NCBI GenBank assembly: GCA_037447655.1
Contig: JBBHKE010003079.1
Location: 150,712-214,711 of the forward strand
Length of the DNA: 64,000 bases
Origin: Zygnema cylindricum
Taxonomy: Eukaryota > Streptophyta > Zygnematophyceae > Zygnematales > Zygnemataceae
Direction of reading: 5' to 3'
The notes below the pieces were generated by a model. It was not told the origin of the DNA and searched no databases. It saw nothing but the letters and a program-made list of their open reading frames with translations. Of this stretch, positions 28,179 through 37,905 are shown in pieces. Every line of letters begins with the position of its first letter. The first letter of the stretch is position 1. Made by a program: the position numbers and the translations under genes.

Positions 28179-28454
28179 CTCACCCCACCATCTAGGGTGC
28201 CTATGTTTGATGAAATAAACTTCCCTTATTAGGGATTTATGATAGAGGGATTGCATTTCGAGAAACACTTACAAGGAATTGTTTTGGGACAAGTGAGGTG
28301 TCCTCCACCAGGCTTTGGAGGAACTCACTATGGAGAATCATCTGGGGCTGCCAAGAAAATCAATTGGAGTTCAGATGCAAATGAAGGTGAAGGAAAAATC
28401 ATTGCCTTGGAAGGGGAAAAATAGGAGAAGGGAAAAAGAACATCGATGGTAAGG

Positions 28455-28612
28455 GGAGCTAAGCTCTCGACTATGGTTCCACTTGTAGGGATTAAAACTG
28501 AACAAAATGACAGAAATATATGGGAATACAAAAACACTATAGCAAAGCATCTCATACTTAGAAACGTGTCTAAGTCCATAGCTATCACTCTTATAAACTT
28601 AACGGAGTCTTC
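28455..28612. repeat. Inverted repeat, right arm
   Basis: Inside the gag-like frame; the inverse of 28022-28178. A transcript across both arms would form a long hairpin. Confidence 0.75.
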
Positions 28613-29488
28613 AGAGATATGGGAAGCACTAAGTCAGATTTATAAGAGTGGGACTATTTAGAGGAAACAATTAGTAAAACAAGAAATAGATGCTTATGTT
28701 TATAAAGGCGGTAGCATGATAAAGTTTTGCAATGATATTGCTGCGCTATATGTTGAGCTTGCTAGTGCGGGATACGTAGAATTTGAGGAGAGGAAGATTA
28801 ATACACTGCTCATGAAACTCCCGATAAGTACGAAAACATCATTTGTCATATGCAAGCAATGGATGGCTCCTCATGGACTTGGAGCTTTACCATGGGGATA
28901 ATTCTTGTGACGGAAAATACTTTAGAGTTTCGTAGGGGAAGTGACAAGGTGAATGCAATTACTGCTGGTGGTGATTGGCGGAAGTGTGATTAGAGGAACG
29001 GTGGTGACGAGCGGAAACGTGATGATAGGAAGAATGACAAATGTAAACCTTATCGGAACTTTGGTGGAAAGAGAGGGAGAGGAAAAGAAAGGGGAGCTTT
29101 AAAAAATGGGGTTTGCTTCTTTTGTAGGGAACTTGGTCATTATATGGAGAAATGCCCTAGTTTAGAGGAACTTAAAAGTTAGAATGTGGATGAGGAGGAA
29201 GAAAGGGAAGAGGAGAAAGAGGATGAAGATTTTTTGGAGCTTCTTCACATCGGTAGAATGGAGAAGAGAGAAAAACACACAAAAATTCCAAGAAAGCAAC
29301 AGTGTGCTTTTGGAGGTATAACGGAAATAAAGAGAAAAGAGGTTTTTAAGGGAGTCAGAAATAATTAGGGTAATCTTATAGATATTTTGGAAATAGAAAA
29401 CATGTCGGAAAGGGAGACTTTAACGAATTTCGAAGATAGGGGAGAAGACGAATATTTGATTGAAAGTTAAGGGGAGGAGAGATATTTA

Positions 29489-29743
29489 TTGGGAATCAAA
29501 ATAGAAAGTGATAGTGGAAAGATTTCCAAAAGAGGGAGTGAGGAAAGTTCAAAAATTGGGATAATTATCATGGATAGAAATATGAGTTCGGAAGATGTGG
29601 ATTTTATGAAAAACTTAGTGGGGACTCTTGATTTAAAGATAAATTTCGGGGGTACTGGTTTTGACATCACTAATGGGAGTGATGTCATCTATGAAGGTGT
29701 ACCCGTAAAAGGGTTACCATCTGGGTGTGTGTTGAAGATTTGA
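29489..29743 (+). CDS. Unrecognised ORF inside the gag-only Copia derivative
   Basis: An 84-codon frame (ends CVLKI at a TGA) lies where pol would be expected. It has alternating acidic and hydrophobic residues, with SSEDVDFMKNLVGTLDLKI and a Gly/Asn-rich end. A second frame follows at 29789-29986 with a Lys-rich C-terminus (KTRKRKKKGRECL). I recognise no family. Both could be relic or captured sequence. Confidence 0.25.
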   Translation: MGIKIESDSGKISKRGSEESSKIGIIIMDRNMSSEDVDFMKNLVGTLDLKINFGGTGFDITNGSDVIYEGVPVKGLPSGCVLKI

Positions 29744-30021
29744 GATAGGGCTGGCTGGTTAAATTGCAAGAGGGAAATCGGATTTTGTGTGGATGGAAAA
29801 GATATGAGGTGGATAATATCTTTGCTTGAATTTATGAAAAGTGAGATCCTAAATAAAATGTATGATAAGCAAGCTAGAATGTTTACTTCAGCTCATTTAA
29901 TGGACCTTTTTAAATATGAGTGTGTTATCTTAAAGTTTAATAAAAAGACAAGGAAAAGGAAAAAAAAAGGAAGGGAATGTTTGTAAAAATTGAAAGAAAG
30001 TAGACTAGAAAATAAGAGGAG

Positions 30022-31197
30022 TGTTGATATTTGAGTATTTCATAGGTCTTTATTAGGATAAAGCGCAGAGGCAGTCTGCCTCTGACTCCCTTCTCTAAGC
30101 CCCCACACTTGTTGTAGTCACTGAAGGCTGGAAAAGGAGGTAGAGCCATGGTTGCCTAAGCTCTCCAAAGAGACACGTGTAGATAAATGGTAGGTTTACT
30201 AAAATGGATATTGACGGATCTAAGAATTGATCTTGGAACCTACCGTCTGTCAAGATTCCTAAGATGATAGCTTGGTCTGTTAAGCCTAGGATAAGCGCTG
30301 GTACATATGGGGTTTGATATGCATTTAAATAGTTAGAAGTACACTAGTTCATTTAACGGGAAAGAAAAACGTAGTACATAGTTACAGTTATGATAGTACA
30401 AAGTACGGTTTTATATATTGCATGAAACAAATATCGCGCATTTGTTTCGAACGCGAAACAAATACCGCGCGGTTATTTTCAACGGCTAAAAATATAGTCA
30501 GATTTGATCAGACGGCCACGATAAGCGCTGCGATCGCGAGATATGTACTTTTGGCGTTTTACGGCCATCGCCACGTCAAGTAACACGTGGCACGTCAAAA
30601 TTGGATTGCGGCGACCCCGGAGATTACGGAAAAAATAGGGATATGACATGTGTCGACATTTCAGCCATATCGTACGATAGTCGTACAGAAAGTACACCAA
30701 CACTTGTACTTTTCTATACGGTACAGTAAAGTGATTAGTGCCGTACGTTAATAGATAGGGCCTTAGAGAGAGAATATGACTTGGAATTATTTGGGTAGGT
30801 AGTCGCCTCTCCCAGAAAGCATCTTGTATAAAAGGCAATCTTTGGCGAACCATAACAATCAATTTACTTGACCATTTTCAGTGATTCTTTTTGCTGCGGA
30901 CTCAAGGGAGTCCAAGCTTCACAAAGGTGTATTCGGTCATAGTTTTTGCCTGCCAAGGTGGCTGCATTTCTAAAGTCAAAGTGGGTGAATGTGTCCAAAA
31001 CTCATATTCTAACTTTGCATTTTGTGGTGGAACTAAGCACACAGAAAGTCTTATTTCACAGGGGTGAAGCTATAATGGGTTTCTAATTGTCAAGGGGTAA
31101 GTCATTTAGGTTTATATCAACTTGGAGTCGGCACTATCTAGATTAGCTTCTTTTGGATCTGTGATTTCTGTGGGTAATGGAGCACACAGAGTTTCAT
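30022..31197 (+). mobile_element. Copia LTR (~1.18 kb), 3' LTR of the gag-only element
   Basis: Begins TGTTGATATTTGAGTATTTC just after a purine-rich tract and ends ..CACACAGAGTTTCA. It shares landmarks with the LTRs of the Copia family at 45032: GAGGCAGTCTGCCTCTGACT, TTGTAGTCACTGAAGG, the GCGCGGTATT/AACGGCTAA block, GACATGTGTCGACATTT and TGTATAAAAGGCAATC (TATA). It is a related but clearly distinct subfamily. No matching 5' LTR is present. Confidence 0.65.
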
Positions 31198-32754
31198 GTT
31201 ATATATATATATATGTGAATGTTATAAATGTTATATTTTGTTATTTTTTAATTTTTGCCTTTAATTTAAATTGAAGATTAAATTGTAAATATGAACAAAT
31301 ATTGAAAAATTTATAAAATAAAATAATAAATAGAAAAAAAACTAAAAAATAAATAAAATAGTAATTATTGAAAAAAATATAAGAAACAATAAAGAAAAAT
31401 AAGGAAAAAAATGTGATAATAAAAATTAAACAAAAAAAGTAAAGATAAAAAAATAAAAAAATAAAATGAAATAAAAAATAAAGAGAGAAAAAGAAAATAA
31501 AATGATAAAAATAAAAAAAATAAACAAGAGACATGTATATATATATGTATAATCAACAAATAAATGTTAATAGGATTTTTGTTTTTCATTTTTTATTTTT
31601 TTAATGACATTTTTTTGTGTAAAATAGCTTTATCAATAATTTTTGTGTAAAATTGCTTCACCAAACAATTACATTAAATGTTAATAGGATTTTTATATTT
31701 ATTTTCTGTTTTTTTAATGATAATTTTGTTTCAGTTTTATTTTTTTCCTTTATATATTTTTTTAAAAATTGCTTCCTCAAACCATACAATATATTTTTGA
31801 TAAAATAATAATTTACAAAAAATGAAATATTTTTTTTTTTTACAAATAATTACAATATACTTCTTGATTAAAATCACTCACTTTTTGTGAAAATAAATAA
31901 ACTCACATGAATACATTTGCATTCAAGACAAAAAACATTTAACAAAAAAAAAAATTATTGATTTTTTTTGTTTTTTGTTGTCCTTTTTTTAGTGATTTTT
32001 TTTCATTTAAAGTTTTCAATTGTTTTTCTTTTGAGTTTTTTTTTTTTTGATATTTTTCCTTAATTTTTTTTATTTAACTTTTTTTATAATTTTTTTCAAT
32101 TAATTTATTTTTCATAATAATATAGTAATATTTTAAAAAGTTCACGATTTTTTTACATATTTTTAATGTCATAAAGTTATAACATTAATTCAATTTTTTG
32201 AAAAAAAAAAGAAAAAATAAAATTTATTAAAAAAATAAAAAATAAATTAAAAAATATATAATATAAATAAAAATAACATTCATAATGTATATTTTGAGAA
32301 TACAATTTACGCGTGCATGATCCTTAAACTTTTCTAAAAGACCTATTTCACTTTAAAACCTTTTAAGACTATTTTCAAAACCTTTTTGCTTTCACTACTT
32401 CCGTAACAAATTAAACTTATTATTATCATCAAAATAAATTAGAGAACTACTTATTTTTTGTCAATTGGAGAACCAAATAGGACGTTCGTGGCAGCAATGA
32501 TGGCGACCAATCCTTGGTCAAAATTTTGACAAACAGAAAACATAATGCACAAAAAATAGTATTTTAAGTGTCGTTAAACAAAACATTTAAACCCTATTTA
32601 TTATATATATTTGTTTAGTTATAGGTTTTACTTTTTTATTTTTACTTTTGAATTCAATAATCATTTATCTTTTAGAGTTTTATTTGTTTTATTTTATTAG
32701 ATTTTTTTCATAATAATATTAAAATATTTTTCTTTGATATTTATTAAAACATGT
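31198..32754. other. Gene-free AT-rich DNA
   Basis: Very high A/T content with TATATA and poly-A/T runs. The long minus-strand frame at 31241-31534 is a Phe/Tyr/Leu-only translation of A-rich DNA and not a gene. Confidence 0.5.
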
Positions 32755-33471
32755 ATACGTAGGATAAATCATTTAACAGTAATTGTTTACGGAATACATA
32801 GATCCGGTATTGTATAAGTACGGATTACGGTTACGGACAAGAAATCAATACCGCGCATTTATTTCTTAAGTGAAACGAATACCGCGCATGTATTTATCAC
32901 GGCTATGATTAAATTCGAATTTAATCGGACGGCCGAAATTAGCGCGGAGATCGCGGAAGAAAATTTCGGCGGTTTGTGGCCATCGCCACATCGGATGACA
33001 CGTGGCGAAATTACATTGGGTCGTGGAATCTCCAAAGATTATGGCACCGAATCCGGATATGACATGTGTCGACATTTAGGCCATGTCGTACAATGTTCGT
33101 ACATAAAGTACACCGGCAACTGTACTTTTGCGTACGGAACTGTAACCTGATTTGTTCCGTTTATCAGTAGATAGAGTCTGTGAGAGAGATAGGACTTAGA
33201 AAAATTAGGAGATAGGACCCTCTCTCCTAGAGAGCTTCTGTATAAAGGGTCAACTTTGACCTTCCATAACTAACTGCTCAAGGGAGCAAATTCAGAGATT
33301 CTTTTTGCTATAGACTCAGAGGAGTCTTGCCTTCATAAGGGTACAGGTGGTCAGAGTTTTTGTCTGTTTGAAGGCAGTTGTTTTCGCTGAAACACAAAGG
33401 GGTCAGAGTATTCCTAGAGGCTTCTTAGAAGCTGTCCACTCGGAGGACTTATGGAGTTCTCAGAGTTTCAG
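32755..33471 (+). mobile_element. Truncated Copia LTR (3' ~720 bp)
   Basis: Aligns with the last ~720 bp of the LTR at 45032-46081: ATACATAGATCCGGTATTGT, GACATGTGTCGACATTTAGG, TGTATAAAGGGTCAACTTTGA (TATA) and the terminus GGAGTTCTCAGAGTTTCA. The first ~330 bp of the LTR are missing. It abuts repeat block B directly. Confidence 0.75.
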
Positions 33472-35745
33472 AAACATGCATGTTAGTTAGCGCAAATTTA
33501 GCGAAACGAGGTTCACAATTATCCTCAAGGCCCAACGTTGACCATTTATGCAGGCAGGTTTAAAATATACTTGTGGGCCAACGATAATTCAACACGTTAG
33601 GAAAATTCAAACTTGTTTGTAAGGTTGACCACTGATTCATGTTGTGCGCAGTCCAGTAAAATGTTTCCGGGCTAACGATAATTCAACGCGTTAGGAAAAT
33701 TCAAACTTTTTTGTAAGGTGGACCACTGATTGGTGTTGTGCGCATACCCGTAAAATGTTTGCGCGCTACTGTGTATTGAACTCAAAGAGTCGATAACCTT
33801 ATATCTTCACATTGACCAATGTTGTAGGCAAATTCAAACTATTATTGCGATTCTTATTGTTCATCAACTTGACGGGCAGATGCAATTGCGTATTGTTCTA
33901 TTTTGGTTGATTGAGTAGATTCGTCATTGTGTTATACTTAAGATTATTGAGCGACTACAGGGGTGATGTATTTTATGACGAAAAAATCATTTTTGTCGAA
34001 ATAATTTTTTATTTTAATTTATCACATACAAAAAGACACTAAGTAAAGTACTCAAGTTCAAGCTCCAATTTTCAAAGGCACAAAGCACACTTGGCTACAA
34101 TTTACTCATCTTTAGCGTCTAATTTACCTACTGTTTTGGTGCGTGAATCTTTATTAGGAGTAACACTATGTTATCGGTGCCCTTACATTATGACAATTGA
34201 ACCCAACATACAATTGATGATATTATTTTACACTTAGCGTTAATATAAGTAGAGTTTGATTAGTGTCAACATTTTTTAATTACGTGGATTTTCAATAGCC
34301 TAGTTCTACAAAATGTGTCAGTTCGTATGAAAATTGTTCGTTACTTTGCACCAAAATACAATAAAGGTTTCAAATAACTTCGTTCACATTCGATAAAAAA
34401 ATAACAATAATATTTCATATATGTCTAAAAAGACAAATGAGAGTAACGCAAACTTGACTTTGATAAAAAAACAATAATAAAATTTTGAATCTATATTAGT
34501 GTTAACAACATGTTATCGATGCCCGTACATTACAACAATTTAACTTGATATATAATTCATGATATTATTTTCCATTTCATGGTAGTATAACTAAGGTTTA
34601 ATTAGTGTGAACAACATTAAATTAATAGGTATTTATTTAGTGTAGTCTACAAATATAAGGGTCCGTACAATTTTTTTTCGTTAATCCACATCAAAGTACA
34701 ATAAAAGTGTCAAATAACTTCATTGATATTTGATAAAAAAAAAACAAAAAAAATTAGTTTATATTTATAAAAATAAGTAAAAGTAAAACATACGTAACTA
34801 CGATAAAACAAACAACAACAAAATTAGATTTATCAACGGCCAACGAAATTAAAACATAAATTTTGCTTAAAATGAATGTATCAACAATTTTATGAATGAA
34901 ATTAAAATACAAAACTTGTTTAAAATGAATATATCAACAACTTAATGAATTTTTCTAATTTTTAATTCAATTCCGACGTTTTATTTTAAATAATTTTACT
35001 TCGTTTAAGACTATTATTTATACTAAATATGTTTTTATTTTTTAAATTGAATTTGTTATTTATGTATATATATATAGATATATATATATTTTTTTATAAA
35101 TTTCATATATTTTTTTTAGTTAATTTTTTAATTTTATAATAATTCAATTTAAAGTAAAAAAAAACGTGGGATATATATAAAAACGATAAAAAAATGTACT
35201 GATGAAAAATAATGAAAATAGAAAAAACAAATTTGCATGTTTTTTTTTTAAATCGCACTAATCAATAAAAAACAAAAAAAATAAAAAAATATGAAATAAA
35301 TTAAAATACTAGTGTTTAAATTTGCAAATGTAAAATTCAAACCATTTATTATAAAAAATAAAAATAAAATCAAAAATTGAAAAATAAACTAAAATAGTAG
35401 TAAATTATGCATTGTAAAATAATTTAACATAACTATTTTAATATCATTGTAAAATAAATGACTATAATGAAATTATGTAAATGTAAAAGTAAAACTAATA
35501 CAATAAAATATATATATATATATTATCAAATATTATTTGTAAAACTGAATTTCAAACAATAGAAGCTTAAAATAAAAATTTCCAATAGTTAATAAATAAA
35601 AATATTTAATAGTTATTTTAAGTGAGTAATTGTTGAAAAGATAATGAAGAGTAAAAAAATTATAGAAAAAATGAGATGACAAATGGTGAGGGTGATGATT
35701 TTTTTTTAATTTTAATAATTATTTAAAAAAAAAATCAATAAAAAN
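33472..35745. repeat. AT-rich dispersed repeat block, copy B
   Basis: Diverged copy of 22160-24480 in the same orientation, starting GAAACATGCATGTTAGTTAG. It runs up to the assembly gap, so its true right end is unknown. No ORF. Confidence 0.6.
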
Positions 35746-35755
35746 NNNNNNNNNC
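35746..35755. other. Assembly gap (10 N)
   Basis: Ten N bases. Repeat block B stops here and a Copia fragment on the other strand starts right after. The order and distance of the two sides are scaffold-dependent. Confidence 0.99.
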
Positions 35756-36395
35756 ACTTCGAACCTGTCCTTAGACCCTCGTCTTAATTGTTGTCTCTGT
35801 CTTTCCCACCAGTCTTGGCGCTGTCTTTTCTACTATCTTTCACAAAAATAACACTGTTTCGTCCAGTGAAGTAGAGTCATACGTCCTTCATGCGAGTTCT
35901 GTTTTTCTTACCTTTCCACCTACTCAGTTTTGATTTTTCCCCCTTACCCTTTTCCTTCCTCTATCACTCGAGTGTCGCTACTACCGTAGTAGGGAGCGTT
36001 AACCTAGGTTGCTAACTTACTAGCTGTGTCCACGAGGAATGATTGTCTCCCATGAAAATTCGAGATGGGGTTTTTTGCTTGAAGTTTGTGAACCATTCGC
36101 GCCTGTAACACATGTGTTATGAAGCACCTGTGTCGATCATTCAATCGTTGGATCCAATTGCGAGGGATGATGCCATCATCGCTGTGAGCTCACTATCTCC
36201 TTCCTTTTCCCATTCCCCCTTTTTAGTTTTGACTCATCCACCTTTCCATTCTTTTTGTCTTGAGCGTACTTCCTGCATACTGAGATGAAGTGACCTGCTT
36301 TGTCACAATAAAAACACTTTCTATCATCTTTTCTGTCGCGGTTCTGACCACCCTTTCTGTCTCTGTTGTTAATTCTGCTCCCAGATTCCTGTCCA
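35756..36395 (-). pseudogene. Copia gag/protease fragment
   Basis: Minus-strand frames give a zinc knuckle (CFYCDKAGHFISVCRKYAQ) near 36265-36320. About 150 bp further on, a retroviral-type protease segment (MIDTGAS, then HMCYRREWFTNFKQK) is broken by stops. This is a different Copia lineage from the element at 45032. The fragment ends abruptly at about 36395, where the DNA polymerase frame begins on the other strand. Confidence 0.65.
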
Positions 36396-37885
36396 AGCTT
36401 CACAACACTGAGTACCCGAGCTTTGCCCTTGACATGCTTGCACAATCGGTGGGCGTGTCTGGCAAGAAGGGACACCCCTCCATGCTCATCGCTCCTGATG
36501 ACTGCGAGACTGATGTGTCACAGTTGATCGAGTACAATGTGCATGACGCATGGCTCCATGTGCAGGTCGCACTGAGGACCAGGTGTGTGGAGGAGATAGC
36601 AATGATGTGCAGAGTGTACAAGTCTCCCATCAGTGATGTCACACGATTCATCAAAGGCACGCTTGTCTGTTCCATGAGTGCATCGTACGCCTTGTCCAAG
36701 GGCATGCTGATCGACTGGTCAGAGGAGGAGCATTACATGGGTCGGTTCAGAGGTGCGCATGTCCAGACCCTTGTGCCCGGCTTTCACGAGCACGTGACGA
36801 TGGCAGACTTTACATCCATGTATCCGAGTATCATCATTGGTGCCAACGTCTCATGCGAGACAGTGCATGTCATAACCGAGGAGAAGCACAGAGCTGCCGT
36901 CATGCGTGAGTACGGCCTGGATGAACCCTGCTCTCCCACTTGGCTCAGCTTGTACTATGATGAGTGCAAGATTGTGGCAATCACTGATGGTGTACTCGGA
37001 GTCGTCGATAGGACACGGCCAGGCATCGCCAGTGACATCATGGCTAGTCTCATCGCGACAAGAAGACTGCGGGCTGACAAAAATGACTCAGTCGGTTGGG
37101 CCTTGAAGGTCGGGACGAACAATTACTACGGGGCCTTCGGGACGGAGGTGTCGGGACTCTCGTGCAGGTTCGCAGCATCATTGGTCACGGCTATCGGCAG
37201 GTTGCTCGTCATCTCAGTCGTCAATCATGCCCGTGCTTGCAAGTACAAAGTCGTGTATGGGGATACTAACTCGGTGTTTGTCAGGCCCCTCCCTGGCTGC
37301 GTCATATCATTCCAGGAGCTGATCAACTCGTACCATGCAAGCACTGCGAGTACTCCATTCAGTACTGTGAAGCTTGAGGTGGACAAGCAGTATCATCTGC
37401 TCATCATGCTCAAGCCAAAGTTGTACTATGGTGAGGGCGAAAAGTCAGGCCGCCCTATCACTGACAAGGAGGGCATGGCATCCAGGAGGCGTGACAGACT
37501 GGACATTGCACGCAGGGCACTTGATGACACGTGCAGGCTTGTGTGTCAACACGGTCCGGCTTCAGCTGTGCCACATGTGGCAGACCTGCTGTTCAGTGCT
37601 GTCAAGTTTGTCATAAGAGCAGAAGTGTTAATCATCGAGTGCATGAAGGAAGTGAGGTCAGACTCTGCAATCATGCTCACGTACCGTGGCAGGTCAGGCA
37701 AGTGGGTGATGATTGACAAGTCGAAGTACAGCGGGCGTGTGGATGAACTGCCGAGTGTGGAGTATGTGTGCGACAACATGAGAAGCGCAGTGAATCCTGT
37801 GCTGCATGCCTGCCGCATGCCTGACTTCGACAAGTTGGTGGAGTTCAAGCAGAACAGAATCACCAACATTGTTGAGTTGTTGTAA
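36395..37885 (+). CDS. Family B DNA polymerase, viral type, 5'-truncated
   Basis: Open frame of about 495 codons to the TAA at 37883-37885, entered from retroelement sequence, so the native start and most of the 3'-5' exonuclease are missing. It keeps an Exo III-like segment (LIEYNVHDAWLHVQ), motif A DFTSMYPSII (36806), motif B KVGTNNYYGAFG (about 37105-37141) and motif C YGDTNSVF (about 37256-37280). A palm/thumb segment KLYYGEGEKSGRP..KEGMASRRRD and a plausible C-terminus follow. Motif C normally reads YGDTDS; the second metal-binding Asp is Asn here (codon AAC 37268-37270). Layout and spacing fit replicative polymerases of large eukaryotic DNA viruses. The RNA polymerase neighbours support Nucleocytoviricota, but the lineage cannot be named. 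The frame is open, but the protein is probably inactive. Confidence 0.82.
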   Translation, partial: KLHNTEYPSFALDMLAQSVGVSGKKGHPSMLIAPDDCETDVSQLIEYNVHDAWLHVQVALRTRCVEEIAMMCRVYKSPISDVTRFIKGTLVCSMSASYALSKGMLIDWSEEEHYMGRFRGAHVQTLVPGFHEHVTMADFTSMYPSIIIGANVSCETVHVITEEKHRAAVMREYGLDEPCSPTWLSLYYDECKIVAITDGVLGVVDRTRPGIASDIMASLIATRRLRADKNDSVGWALKVGTNNYYGAFGTEVSGLSCRFAASLVTAIGRLLVISVVNHARACKYKVVYGDTNSVFVRPLPGCVISFQELINSYHASTASTPFSTVKLEVDKQYHLLIMLKPKLYYGEGEKSGRPITDKEGMASRRRDRLDIARRALDDTCRLVCQHGPASAVPHVADLLFSAVKFVIRAEVLIIECMKEVRSDSAIMLTYRGRSGKWVMIDKSKYSGRVDELPSVEYVCDNMRSAVNPVLHACRMPDFDKLVEFKQNRITNIVELL

Positions 37886-37905
37886 AAACTTCACACCTTC
37901 ACACA

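Larger units (their letters stand above)
28184..30021 (+). pseudogene. Copia-type gag-only internal region (pol deleted, degenerate)
   Basis: The frames carry PPGFGGTHYGES, WEALSQIYKSGTI and KAGGS-like gag segments that align with the full Copia gag at 46086. A zinc knuckle NGVCFFCRELGHYMEKC follows near 29107-29157. In-frame stops break it (for example TAG after KSGTI at 28659-28661, and after LEELKS). No protease, integrase, reverse transcriptase or RNase H follows; instead there are unassigned frames (29489-29743, 29789-29986) and then a purine-rich GAAAATAAGAGGAGTG leading into an LTR. It looks like a gag-only deletion derivative. Confidence 0.6.

Noticed and set aside
31241-31589. Long minus-strand hydrophobic ORF (Phe/Tyr/Leu)
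   Set aside because: The composition is that of random A/T-rich DNA; no start context, splice or conserved feature.
36290-36394. N-terminal extension of the DNA polymerase ORF, resembling a signal peptide
   Set aside because: It is the antisense of a Copia zinc-knuckle fragment and starts at a non-ATG codon, so it is chance read-through.
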